Shown: in pieces, positions 9,330-17,810 of the stretch
Numbering within the stretch: position 1 is the first letter of the stretch
Layout of the letters: each line of letters opens with the position of its first letter
Source: Thermogutta sp039793925
Lineage (GTDB): Bacteria > Planctomycetota > Planctomycetia > Pirellulales > Thermoguttaceae
Length of the DNA stretch: 64,000 bases
NCBI RefSeq assembly: GCF_039793925.1
Contig: NZ_JBAMME010000199.1
Coordinates: forward strand, 70,367-134,366
Reading direction: 5' to 3'
Notes under the pieces: model-generated
The model's input: the letters and a program-made list of their open reading frames with translations, nothing else
The model's database searches: none
Told to the model about the DNA's origin: nothing
Made by a program: the position numbers and the translations under genes

Positions 9330-9887
9330 TCACCAACCCCAGCGGAATTCGTAGTAGTCACAGATGCCGTTGCCGTTTCGGTCCACGAAGTAGGGTCCGG
9401 CCCCCATTCCCCTACCGGGGCCACGCATGCCGTATCCGCTTCCCCGTCGAGGACCGAAAGCGGGAGACGCCGGTCCAAAACCTGGACCAGGCCCACGGCC
9501 GGGGCCCATACCCATCGCATACCCGGGACCTCGTCCCAGCCCCAATCCGAGACCGGGCCCACCCCAAGGACACACGCCCATAGCCGGATTCGCGACCGAG
9601 GCAGGACCAGCTTTGACCCACTCGGCACGAAGGTCACGAAGCTTGGCCTCCAAGTCGGCAATGCGCTGGCTGTCGGGTTGGGGTTTGGCCCGTTCTTCGG
9701 CCAGGGCTGTCATGGTGCGGAACCATTCGGCGCGGAGTTCCGCCACCTTAGAAACCGCGGATGCCGATGCCGTGGCAACAGCAGACGCTGGGGTGTTTGC
9801 CGCCTCGGACTCCCCTGCCCACACAGTTGTGGGAAGTACTAGAAGAGCCATTCCGACTAAACTTACTACAAATCGTTTTGCACACAT
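9330..9887 (-). CDS. ZraP/CpxP-like periplasmic protein with glycine-rich tail
   Basis: 185 residues. The ATG at 9887 has GGAGG about 8 bases upstream and starts a signal peptide ending near VWAGES. Residues ~40-90 are a helical Glu/Arg/Ala/Leu region (LRAEWFRTMTALAEERAKP, then PDSQRIADLEAKLRDLRAEW) that resembles the zinc-binding chaperone ZraP. Residues 95-165 are Gly/Pro/Met/Arg-rich. The C-terminus carries DRNGNGICDYYEF, a Ca- or metal-binding loop with one Cys. The next genes in the same direction are a histidine kinase and a sigma-54 activator, which supports a ZraP-type accessory role. The homology is read by eye from the helical region and could be to another LTxxQ-like family. Confidence 0.65.
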   Translation of the reverse strand: MCAKRFVVSLVGMALLVLPTTVWAGESEAANTPASAVATASASAVSKVAELRAEWFRTMTALAEERAKPQPDSQRIADLEAKLRDLRAEWVKAGPASVANPAMGVCPWGGPGLGLGLGRGPGYAMGMGPGRGPGPGFGPASPAFGPRRGSGYGMRGPGRGMGAGPYFVDRNGNGICDYYEFRWGW

Positions 9888-9951
9888 GGTGGTGTCCTCC
9901 ACATTTCAGAGTTACTTGTGTTCGATATTCCTCGCGACTCTCCAACGATGT

Positions 9952-10252
9952 TCAGGTCGGCGCCGACCCGTTTGCTGAGTTAAGCACAACCGATGCCAAA
10001 GCGCATTTTCTGAGCTGTTGGTGGGTCAAACCTGCCAGAACAGCGGCAAAGATCTGGATTTCCCCTGGGCGCAGGTGGGCCAGACCGCGATCAAATTCCT
10101 CACCGACCGCGAAATATTTGCAGGGGCGCGGCGGTGAAACGCTTTATCGCCGTGTGCAATTTCTGCACAGCTTGCCGGTCCAGGGGAAGTTCGAGAAAAG
10201 AGGGCAGGAATTCATCTTGGGCCTGCTTTAAGCTAAGATTGGAAAGAGTCAT
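9952..10252 (-). pseudogene. Small hypothetical gene interrupted by a one-base frameshift
   Basis: From an ATG at 10252 the frame encodes MTLSNLSLKQAQDEFLPSFL and continues for 50 residues to a TGA at 10100. Removing one base from the four-C run (G at 10123-10126 on plus) gives a continuous ~99-residue protein ending at 9952. The second half reads naturally (PCKYFAVGEEFDRGL, PGEIQIFAAVLAGLTHQQL). Both halves look like protein but no family is recognised. It may be a decayed gene, a homopolymer sequencing error, or chance. Confidence 0.35.
9982..9998 (-). promoter_or_regulatory. Candidate sigma-54 promoter of the ZraP-like gene
   Basis: On the minus strand the sequence TGGCATCGGTTGTGCTT has the invariant GG and GC separated by exactly 10 bases. 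It matches the -24/-12 consensus TGGCAY-N5-TTGC at all but one key position. The start site would be about 85 bases before the ZraP-like ATG. The nearby NtrC-type regulator makes a sigma-54 promoter expected here. No clear activator dyad was seen upstream. Confidence 0.45.
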
Positions 10253-10336
10253 CCGCCAGTTTTGTCCATTTTTCCTGCCAATTTTCTTTTGCCGGAAAGA
10301 TCACTGACGATCCTTGACAATGTAGGCGCACAAAAA

Positions 10337-11665
10337 ATGAAGGTCACGGTCGAACAAGTTTTCGAAGCCGGTGTGGTGGGAGCCGGTGGTGCCGGTTTTC
10401 CCACGCATGTGAAACTATCTGCCCGTGCCGATACTGTCCTTATCAACGCAGCGGAATGCGAACCGCTCCTGCATAAGGACAAAGAGATTCTCCGCGATTA
10501 CACGGACATAGTATTGGAAGGCCTCCAAATTGCCATGCAACTGGTGGGAGCGGAACGGGGCGTCATCGGCATCAAAGGAAAGTATCACGATGTCATCGAA
10601 AAGCTGGAACGGTTAATTCCTCCGCGGGTGGAGATCGTTCCTCTCCCTGATGCCTATCCGTCGGGTGACGAATTCATTCTCGTGTACGAGGCACTGGGAC
10701 GCATCATCCCACCTGGTGGAATACCTCTCCATGTGGGGGCGGTGGTGATCAACGTGGAGACGGCATTCAACGTCGCACAGGCCGCTTCCCAACCAGTTGT
10801 GGAAAAGTATTTGACGATCGCTGGAGCGGTCAAAGAGCCCGTGACCCTTCGGGTGCCGGTTGGTGTGACACTGGCAGAATGCCTCGAGCTGGCGGGCGGT
10901 GCAACGGTGGAAAATCCCCAGTTGATGGTGGGCGGGGTGATGATGGGGTATCTAGAAGAGAACCCGCAGGCTCTCGTGGACAAAACGACGGGCGGTGTCA
11001 TTGTTCTCCCTGAGGATCACATCGTCATCCGGCGGCGCCGCCAGGACTGGAAACAAATTGCACGAATAGGACGATCGGCCTGCGATCAATGCAGCTTCTG
11101 CACGGAATTGTGCCCGCGGTGGCTGCTCGGGCATCCCATCGAGCCCCACCGCGCCATGCGCAGCCTCGGCTTCAATCTGGTGGGCGAAGCCAACGTGCAG
11201 GGCACTGTGTTCTGCTGCGAGTGCAATCTGTGCAGCCTGTACTCCTGCCCAGAAGACCTTGATCCGAAAAACGTCTGCGCGCAGAACAAACGCCGAATTC
11301 TTGCAGAAAAGCGACGGTGGGAAAACCCTCCATTCGTTCCAGAGAGAGCAGACCGGCTGCTCAAGAACCGCCGCGCTCCCACAGCTCGGTTGATGCGGAA
11401 ACTGGGCCTGACGGTTTATCCCAACGTAGGGCCACTCGTGGAACGAACCGTCGTCCCACGACGCGTAGGAATCAAGTTAAAGCAGCACGTGGGAGCCCCC
11501 TGCGAGCCGGTCGTTCAGGTCGGTGACAGGGTGGAACGTGGCCAGGTGATCGGGCGTCCTCCGATGGCAAATGGAAAACCCGCCCTGGGCGCCCCTGTGC
11601 ACGCGTCGATCGCAGGACGGGTGAGTGCGATTAACGACGGAATTATCTGGATTGAACGGGAGTAA
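10337..11665 (+). CDS. PduS-like flavin/Fe-S electron-transfer protein (RnfC-related)
   Basis: 442 residues. The N-terminal Gly-rich VVGAGGAGFPTHVKL motif and the following domain match the Complex I 51-kDa/RnfC fold that binds NADH and FMN. A SLBB-like region follows. Two [4Fe-4S] motifs are present: CDQCSFCTELCP near residue 255 and CCECNLCSLYSCP near residue 295. The C-terminal ~90 residues (VKQHVGAPCEPVVQVGDRV, ASIAGRVSAI) form a lipoyl-like hammerhead. This is the PduS architecture; PduS reduces cobalamin inside propanediol-utilising microcompartments. The next gene encodes a PduT-like shell protein. The ATG at 10337 is preferred because it begins the conserved domain, though its ribosome site is weak. 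Confidence 0.85.
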   Translation: MKVTVEQVFEAGVVGAGGAGFPTHVKLSARADTVLINAAECEPLLHKDKEILRDYTDIVLEGLQIAMQLVGAERGVIGIKGKYHDVIEKLERLIPPRVEIVPLPDAYPSGDEFILVYEALGRIIPPGGIPLHVGAVVINVETAFNVAQAASQPVVEKYLTIAGAVKEPVTLRVPVGVTLAECLELAGGATVENPQLMVGGVMMGYLEENPQALVDKTTGGVIVLPEDHIVIRRRRQDWKQIARIGRSACDQCSFCTELCPRWLLGHPIEPHRAMRSLGFNLVGEANVQGTVFCCECNLCSLYSCPEDLDPKNVCAQNKRRILAEKRRWENPPFVPERADRLLKNRRAPTARLMRKLGLTVYPNVGPLVERTVVPRRVGIKLKQHVGAPCEPVVQVGDRVERGQVIGRPPMANGKPALGAPVHASIAGRVSAINDGIIWIERE

Positions 11666-11736
11666 CATACCGCCCTTGATTTGGCACATACGCCAAAGCA
11701 TGCAAATACAGAATTGGAAAAAGGAAGGAGTAAACG

Positions 11737-12309
11737 ATGGCAGAAATTCAACCCACTGGCCGAGCCATCGCAGCCGTTGAACTGTCGAGCGTGGGAGTTG
11801 GCTATGAAGTGGAAGACGTGATGCTGAAGGCAGCCTCCGTGGACCTTCTCATCGCGCGGACAATTTGCTCAGGAAAATACCTCATTATCGTCGGCGGGTT
11901 GGTCAGCGACGTCCAGGCGGCTCTGCAGGCGGGGCTTGCCGCAGCCCGGGATTCTGTGATCGACGAACTGCTCATACCGAATGTCCACGAGTCGGTGTTC
12001 CCGGCCCTTGGGCAATCGGTGGTCCTGGATCGCGATCACGCGGGGGCCTTGGGGGTCATTGAAACATTCAGTGGTACCGCTGCTCTGGCAGCAGCCGACC
12101 GGGCAGCCAAGGCCGCTCGCGTCACCCTCTTCAGAATTCACGTTGCGATGGCCCTGGGGGGAAAGGGGCTGGTTCTCATGACGGGGTCTGTGGCCGACGT
12201 TCGGGCAGGTGTGACAGCCGGAGCGGAGGAAGCCCGCTCCCGGGGATTGCTGGTCTCCGAAGTGGTCATCCCGCGACCATCGCGAGAACTCTTTGCCGAT
12301 TACCTCTGA
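11737..12309 (+). CDS. BMC-T shell protein, PduT-like
   Basis: 190 residues forming two tandem bacterial-microcompartment domains (about 10-90 and 103-185). Each has the AIAAVE/LGVIET start and an S/G-rich turn near SGKYLIIVGG and LGGKGLVLMTG. Such tandem proteins form pseudohexameric trimers. Cys44 in ARTICSGKYL lies where PduT has the cysteine that ligates a [4Fe-4S] cluster in the trimer pore. Together with the PduS-like gene 71 bases upstream, this suggests an electron conduit across a compartment shell. The ATG follows AAGGAGTAAACG, a strong ribosome site. No other shell gene or enzyme of a microcompartment is in the window. Confidence 0.92.
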   Translation: MAEIQPTGRAIAAVELSSVGVGYEVEDVMLKAASVDLLIARTICSGKYLIIVGGLVSDVQAALQAGLAAARDSVIDELLIPNVHESVFPALGQSVVLDRDHAGALGVIETFSGTAALAAADRAAKAARVTLFRIHVAMALGGKGLVLMTGSVADVRAGVTAGAEEARSRGLLVSEVVIPRPSRELFADYL

Positions 12310-12524
12310 CACCTCCGGAAGCGGTAGGATTGTGAGACGGGATCTTTTCGGCAGGAAACGGCATCCAAGGGGAAAGCGTCCACCCCCTGGGGTATCGCGT
12401 TACAATGAAACCGGGAGGAAGAGGCCCGAAACAAGTGTTGGCCCTATCCCTTTTCCGCATCAAGCGGCAGCACGCCCGGTTTCCCGTTATTCATATCCGA
12501 ACGTCTGTAGTATGTCAGTGAGCC

Positions 12525-13409
12525 ATGGATGTCTCTGCTGAAACATGCCACATTCCGGTGATGCCCCAGGAAGTCCTCAAATTCCTGGACCCGCAACCTG
12601 GGCAGATCATTGTGGACGCCACATTAGGAGGGGGTGGACATACACGGCTGATTGCCCAGCGCGTTTGGCCGGGGGGTGCCGTCATTGCATTGGACCGCGA
12701 TCCTGCGGCGGTGCATCGTGCAGAAAAAAATTTGGCGGCCTTGCCAGTGCGAATTGTGCAGGGGAATTTCCGAGATTTGCCAGAAATCTTGGAGGACCTG
12801 GATGTAGAAACGGTCGATGGCATTCTGCTTGACCTGGGGATGTCGAGTGATCAGTTGGCCGATGTCAGCCGCGGTTTTAGCTTCCAAGCCGACGGACCGC
12901 TCGATCTGCGGTTCGATCCAACTTCCGGAGAGCCTGCGTGGACATTGGTCAATCGAATGGGCGAAAAAGCCCTGGCCGATCTCATCTACCGCTATGGCGA
13001 GGAACGGTTTTCCCGGCGGATTGCCGCCCGAATTGTGGAAGAGCGAAAAAAGAGCCCGATCAAATCGGCACGCGACCTAGCGGAACTTATCTGTCGCGTT
13101 GTGCCTCGGCATCGGTCCGGTGGCATCCATCCGGCGACGCGTACTTTCCAGGCACTGCGGATCGCCGTTAATGACGAACTGGGAGCCCTCGAAACGGCGT
13201 TACGGCGCTATCCAGATATTCTCCGACCTGGTGGCCGCCTCGTGGTAATTAGCTTTCATTCGCTGGAAGATCGCCTGGTGAAGGAAGCTTTCAAATCCGA
13301 TCCCCGGTATACGGTCCTCACCAAGAAACCGATCACGCCGAGCGAAGAAGAAATAGCGGCCAATCCACGGGCACGAAGTGCTAAATTGCGGGCGGCCGCT
13401 CGAACCTGA
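12525..13409 (+). CDS. rsmH: 16S rRNA (cytosine1402-N4)-methyltransferase
   Basis: 294 residues, close to the usual RsmH length. Motifs are HIPVMPQEVL, the SAM-binding DATLGGGGHT, ALDRDP, DGILLDLGMSSDQL, GPLDLRFD and the C-terminal VVISFHSLEDRLVK. The enzyme methylates C1402 in the 16S decoding site. In most bacteria the gene (mraW) heads the dcw division cluster. Here none of mraZ, ftsL, ftsI or mur genes is adjacent. This fits planctomycetes, which lack a normal dcw cluster and FtsZ. The start at 12525 lies just before the conserved region. Confidence 0.96.
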   Translation: MDVSAETCHIPVMPQEVLKFLDPQPGQIIVDATLGGGGHTRLIAQRVWPGGAVIALDRDPAAVHRAEKNLAALPVRIVQGNFRDLPEILEDLDVETVDGILLDLGMSSDQLADVSRGFSFQADGPLDLRFDPTSGEPAWTLVNRMGEKALADLIYRYGEERFSRRIAARIVEERKKSPIKSARDLAELICRVVPRHRSGGIHPATRTFQALRIAVNDELGALETALRRYPDILRPGGRLVVISFHSLEDRLVKEAFKSDPRYTVLTKKPITPSEEEIAANPRARSAKLRAAART

Positions 13410-13757
13410 AGGCCTCGCACCATGTTTCACGGTACCTTCGGGAACGACACGCTGGTCGCGAGCCCTCAGAGGGCGTGCTTGTCAGGTCCGTTTACTGAGA
13501 TTCGGGGACCCACCCCGATTCACCGGTCACGACGAGCGTGACCCTCCGACATTCAACGGACCCCGTGGCAGGCGTCTCTTCAAAGGACCGTGCTCCACAT
13601 CCGGGCCATGAGACTCACACCGTTTGATCTTTTGAGATTTCAGCGAATTTGGTAAAACACGTCTGATTTGGTGCACTTACCTGCAAAGAAACCCACCATA
13701 GAAGTGCAATTGATAGCGGCTGCGTGAATTCGATACCAGAGAATCCTTTGTCCGTTT
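13410..13757 (+). other. Intergenic region with short repeats
   Basis: 348 bases between rsmH and an ABC exporter, with no coding frame that looks real. It contains two related short repeats in inverse orientation (listed separately) that reappear elsewhere in the window. The last ~100 bases before the exporter are A/T-richer and probably hold its promoter. Confidence 0.5.
13468..13547. repeat. Pair of related short repeats in inverted orientation
   Basis: AGAGGGCGTGCTTGTCAGGT (13468 onward) recurs with one extra base at 54117-54140. ACGACGAGCGTGACCCTCCG (13529-13548) recurs with one mismatch at 60772-60791. The second unit is an imperfect reverse complement of the first, so the two can fold into a long hairpin. 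Other intergenic copies suggest a dispersed palindromic family. Confidence 0.55.
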
Positions 13758-15791
13758 ATGAAGAACTTTGGCAAGATTCTGAGGTATGTCATTCGACAGC
13801 CCCTGGCGCTGCTGGGTGTCAGCGTCACCGCCTTGGCGGTCGGGGTTCTGTGGGGAGGTAACATTTCGGCCATTTATCCGATCGTGGAGGTCGCATTCCG
13901 GGGGGAATCGCTTCACTATTGGGTAGATATGAAAATCGAAGAGTGCCGCAAGGCGGAGCGGGCGATCCGGAAAGAGCTTGCCGCAATGGCTGACTCCTCG
14001 AGCGAGGTGACACCAAACCAGGAAGCTCGGTCCCAGCGATCGGTGGAACCTCCGCAAGGCCAGCTTTCCGACCGGGTACGCACCCTGGAGGCGGAGCTGG
14101 CTCAGGTACAACTCCGGCAGCGCCAGTACGAATGGTTGCGGCCGTGGATTCGGCGATTGACGCCTCGAGATCCGTTTTCGACACTCTGTTTCATTCTCGG
14201 CTTACTTCTCCTCGGGACGGTGTTAAAGAGCGCTGCACTGGTGACCAACTCCATTTTGGTTGCGCGGGTGGCCCATCAGACGATCCTTCAGCTTCGCCGT
14301 CAGCTTTTTGCCCATGCGCTGCGACTGGAGATCAATCGGCCTGGTCAGGAAAGCGCCGCGCAGATGATGAGCCGTTTCACCCACGACATGAACGCCATCC
14401 AGGGGGGATTGACGATCCTGCTCGGCAAGATGACGCGTGAGCCACTGAAAATGTTTGCGTGTCTGGCTGGGGCGGCCTACATCTGCTGGCCGCTTCTCGT
14501 TTTCTCTTTACTCGTGGTTCCACCGGCGGGTTGGGCGATCTGGCGTCTGGGCCGACTTCTCAAAAAGGCCAATCGCAGGGCGATGGAGGAGATGGCCCAG
14601 CTTTATGGAACGCTGGAGGAAGCCCTGCGGGCTCTCCCTATCGTTAAAGCGTTCACCATGGAGCCTTTTGAACGTCGACGCTTTTTTGAAACATGTCGTC
14701 GCTACTATGCCAAGGGCATGAAGATCGCAATGTACGATGCGCTCACCAATCCGGTTACGGAGGTGCTGGGTATCACCATCATCAGTCTTGCGATGATCGC
14801 CGGAGCCTATCTTGTTCTCCACCAGGACACAACTTTTTTCGGAGTCTCGCTTTCCAGCCAACCGCTATCTATGCCAGAATTGGTGCTGTTCTACGCCTTG
14901 CTTGCAGGGGCTGCTGATCCAGTGCGGAAACTCTCGGACGTCTTCTCGGGCCTTCAGGCCGCGTTCGCGGCCACCGATCGCGTGTATGCACTGCTGGAGC
15001 GGGCGCCCGAGGTTCGCGAAAAGCCGGACGCTCGGGTGATTCCGCGGCATCGAAAACACCTGGTGTTCGACCACGTATGGTTTGGCTATGTCCCAGATCG
15101 GCCCGTCCTTCGCGATATTAACCTGACCATTCCGTTTGGGGAATCTCTGGTGATTGTGGGCGGCAGCGGATGTGGGAAAAGCACCCTCGTGGGGCTCATT
15201 CCCCGCTTTTTTGATCCCCAGCAGGGCGAAATCCGACTAGACGGGGTGCCGCTTCCCGATATCCGCCTGCGGTCGCTCCGCAAACAGATCGGCCTGGTCA
15301 CTCAGGAACCGGTTCTTTTTCACGATACGATTCTCAACAACATCAAATACGGGTCTCCCCATGCCACCGATGAACAGGCCATCGAGGCGGCACGAGCGGC
15401 CCACGCGCATCATTTCATCGAGCAACTACCCCATGGTTACGACACTGTTCTCGGTCCGATGGGGGCGGGCCTATCCGGAGGACAGCGTCAGAGGATTGCT
15501 CTGGCCCGCGCAATTCTTCGGGATCCCGCCATCCTCATTCTGGACGAGGCCACCAGTCAAATTGATGTGGAAAGCGAGCAGCTTATTCAGGAGGCGTTGG
15601 AAAAGTTCATTAATGGGCGGACGACGATTATGATCACCCATCGGCTCAGCTCGATCGGCCTCGCCGATCGCGTGATGGTCATGCAGGACGGCCAAATCGT
15701 CGATATCGGCAGCCATGACGAGTTGCTCGCGCGGTCGGCAACCTATCGGCGTTTCCATTCGTTGCAATACGAGGATCTCCGCGCGGCGTGA
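13758..15791 (+). CDS. ABC exporter, fused permease and ATPase (MsbA-like)
   Basis: 677 residues. A six-helix exporter membrane domain (about 1-420) is fused to an ATPase (about 440-675). The ATPase shows Walker A GGSGCGKST, Q-loop VTQEPVLF, signature LSGGQRQRIALARAIL, Walker B ILILDEATS and the H-loop ITHRLSS. Between the first two membrane helices lies a ~90-residue charged, coiled-coil-like insertion rich in Glu/Arg/Gln, longer than in MsbA. It works as a homodimer. The substrate could be lipid or lipopolysaccharide, or a drug or peptide; none can be assigned. The gene is followed by a membrane protein 136 bases downstream. Confidence 0.9.
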   Translation: MKNFGKILRYVIRQPLALLGVSVTALAVGVLWGGNISAIYPIVEVAFRGESLHYWVDMKIEECRKAERAIRKELAAMADSSSEVTPNQEARSQRSVEPPQGQLSDRVRTLEAELAQVQLRQRQYEWLRPWIRRLTPRDPFSTLCFILGLLLLGTVLKSAALVTNSILVARVAHQTILQLRRQLFAHALRLEINRPGQESAAQMMSRFTHDMNAIQGGLTILLGKMTREPLKMFACLAGAAYICWPLLVFSLLVVPPAGWAIWRLGRLLKKANRRAMEEMAQLYGTLEEALRALPIVKAFTMEPFERRRFFETCRRYYAKGMKIAMYDALTNPVTEVLGITIISLAMIAGAYLVLHQDTTFFGVSLSSQPLSMPELVLFYALLAGAADPVRKLSDVFSGLQAAFAATDRVYALLERAPEVREKPDARVIPRHRKHLVFDHVWFGYVPDRPVLRDINLTIPFGESLVIVGGSGCGKSTLVGLIPRFFDPQQGEIRLDGVPLPDIRLRSLRKQIGLVTQEPVLFHDTILNNIKYGSPHATDEQAIEAARAAHAHHFIEQLPHGYDTVLGPMGAGLSGGQRQRIALARAILRDPAILILDEATSQIDVESEQLIQEALEKFINGRTTIMITHRLSSIGLADRVMVMQDGQIVDIGSHDELLARSATYRRFHSLQYEDLRAA

Positions 15792-15926
15792 TCCCTGTTA
15801 GGTGGCAGAAAATGGTCAGGTTGAATCTTGCGACCCAGTGAACTCTTTCCGGAACCGGTCCGCGATCAAACTTCACGAACGTCCTCCCGCGGGGTCCCTG
15901 GGGTGACATCACTCGACATTGGAAGC

Positions 15927-16835
15927 ATGAAGAAGGTGGCCTCCATCCTGCTTTGGTGTGTCAAATTAGCAGCGATGCTGGTTGTATTTCTGATTTGCTT
16001 TGTTTTGGGTTCGTCTGCCGTAGCCGCCGCACTTCCATCTGATCTCCCTACGGAGCCGGGCCCCGTTCCTTCAAGGATTGCGTTTGTGCTGATTGCCGCC
16101 GCTCATGTGATGGTGGTTACCCTGTTGATCGCTGGATCACAATTGGGTGGTTGGAAGTTGGCCGTGGTGATTTCGCTGGCCTATTTTGGGGCCGTAACCG
16201 CGCTTCCCCAATTGGAGACCTGGTACTTTCTGGCCGGCCGAACAGTCGATCCTCGTCTTTTGCCACGCCTGTTTCTGATGGGAGTTCCGCCCGCGTTTCT
16301 TTTTGTTCCTTTCAGCGTTTGGGTTCTGGGAAAAGGAAGGAGCCAGATCCATCCTGAGGTTGCCCCCTGGGGAGCTTTCCGGGTCTGCCACTGGTTGAAG
16401 AGAGCCCTGCCGCTGGCGATGTTGTATGCGGTTCTGTATTGGATGGCCGGTTATTTCATCGCCTGGCAAAACCCTCAATTGAGGGAATTTTACGGGCAGC
16501 CCGGTCCTGTGGAGCCGTTTCTCTCCCACACATTTCGCACGCTGCGCGACGCGCCTTTATTTTGGGTGTTTCAACTGATCCGAGGAATGCTCTGGGTGGC
16601 ATGCGCGACACCGATCGTTTATGGTTCTCGCTGGGGGCCGGTGACGACTGCCGCTCTCGTAGCGCTATTCTTTAGCCTTCCGCAGAATCTCATGCTGCTC
16701 TTGCCCAATCCGTTGATGCCTTCGGCGAGTGTCCGGCTGACGCATCTGGTGGAAACTGCTTCCTCTTCGTTCGTGTTTGGTATCCTGGTGGCCTGGGTGT
16801 TGGCTGGGTTTCCGAAGCCGCGTCGCCGAGAGTAA
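15927..16835 (+). CDS. Polytopic membrane protein of unknown function
   Basis: 302 residues with about seven or eight hydrophobic segments, starting with KVASILLWCVKLAAMLVVFL and ending with FVFGILVAWVLAGF. The ATG at 15927 has GGAAG just upstream and starts directly at the first hydrophobic helix. Upstream codons in frame lack membrane character. No conserved motif is recognised. It sits between an ABC exporter and an ABC ATPase-permease pair and could be an accessory of either, which is inference from position only. Confidence 0.75.
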   Translation: MKKVASILLWCVKLAAMLVVFLICFVLGSSAVAAALPSDLPTEPGPVPSRIAFVLIAAAHVMVVTLLIAGSQLGGWKLAVVISLAYFGAVTALPQLETWYFLAGRTVDPRLLPRLFLMGVPPAFLFVPFSVWVLGKGRSQIHPEVAPWGAFRVCHWLKRALPLAMLYAVLYWMAGYFIAWQNPQLREFYGQPGPVEPFLSHTFRTLRDAPLFWVFQLIRGMLWVACATPIVYGSRWGPVTTAALVALFFSLPQNLMLLLPNPLMPSASVRLTHLVETASSSFVFGILVAWVLAGFPKPRRRE

Positions 16836-17025
16836 AATCGGCTTAATTGACGCCCGGCCTCCTTCACCCGGGGCCTACACAACAGGATTCGTCCGAAAAC
16901 GGGTTTGCGTTCCCGCCGTGTGCTCGAGAAATGAACCATCCTTTCCGAGCCACCGTATCGGTGAGTGAGAATCTCTGGTTGATAGATACACAATTTGCGG
17001 TTTTTTGGCGACAGAAGTAGGCCTT

Positions 17026-17730
17026 ATGACATTTCCGCAAGACCAAGCACCCTTGCTACTCCTCCAGGACGTCCGCAAGTCGTTCCGCGAGCCGGACGGA
17101 GGCGAACTCCCCATACTGGATATTCCGGAGTTTACTGTGGAAGCGGGCGAACAGGTTGTCATCGTGGGAGAGAGCGGGTGTGGGAAAACCACGCTGCTTC
17201 ACATCATCGCGGGAATCAGCCGGCCCGACGAAGGCCAAGTCCGTATCGCCGGGTGGGATATCACCCTCCTCTCGGAGGCGGAATGCGACCGGTTCCGAGC
17301 GGAGAACATCGGCTACGTGTTCCAAACTTTTAACCTTTTGCCGGCTTTTACCGCCCTGGAAAATGTGCTGTTGGGAATGACATTCGGTCGGGGCAAGCCG
17401 GACGTCAAACGGGCAAAACAGCTTCTGGAACGCGTAGGACTGGGGCATCGACTTCATCATAAACCACGACAGCTTTCGGTCGGGGAACAGCAACGGGTAT
17501 CGGTAGCCCGGGCACTCGCCAATCGGCCGAAGCTTATTCTGGCGGACGAACCCACAGCCAATGTCGATTCCAGCAACCAGCAGGCGGTGCTGGATTTGTT
17601 GCGGGAAGGGTGCCGGGAGGAAAACGTGGCCCTCATTCTTGTGACGCACAGTCCTGAGGTGGCCCGGCAGTTTCCCCGTATCGTTCATCTCCCCGATATT
17701 AACCTGGTTCTGTCCCAACGTCAGAGGTGA
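17026..17730 (+). CDS. ABC transporter ATPase, LolD/MacB type
   Basis: 234 residues. Walker A is GESGCGKTT, the Q-loop is YVFQTFNLLPAFTALENV (typical of LolD/MacB/FtsE), and Walker B is LILADEPTANVDS. The signature is LSVGEQQRVSVARAL, with V replacing the second residue of LSGGE. The ATP-binding subunit drives the permease encoded just downstream: the next open frame overlaps it, and the likely ATG is 80 bases on. A TTG seven codons earlier is an alternative start. MacB/Lol-family systems act on envelope lipoproteins or extracytoplasmic substrates without transporting through the membrane. Confidence 0.92.
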   Translation: MTFPQDQAPLLLLQDVRKSFREPDGGELPILDIPEFTVEAGEQVVIVGESGCGKTTLLHIIAGISRPDEGQVRIAGWDITLLSEAECDRFRAENIGYVFQTFNLLPAFTALENVLLGMTFGRGKPDVKRAKQLLERVGLGHRLHHKPRQLSVGEQQRVSVARALANRPKLILADEPTANVDSSNQQAVLDLLREGCREENVALILVTHSPEVARQFPRIVHLPDINLVLSQRQR

Positions 17731-17810
17731 GGGAAAAGTTTCCCAGGGGATTGGCCCCGCTTTCGATTGGCGTAATAAGCAGAGGACAAACGACAAGAGA
17801 TTCATCACAT

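Noticed and set aside
13410..13757. Remnant IS or CRISPR-like array, given the short repeats
   Set aside because: Only two related units are present, with no regular spacers, no transposase fragment and no target duplication.
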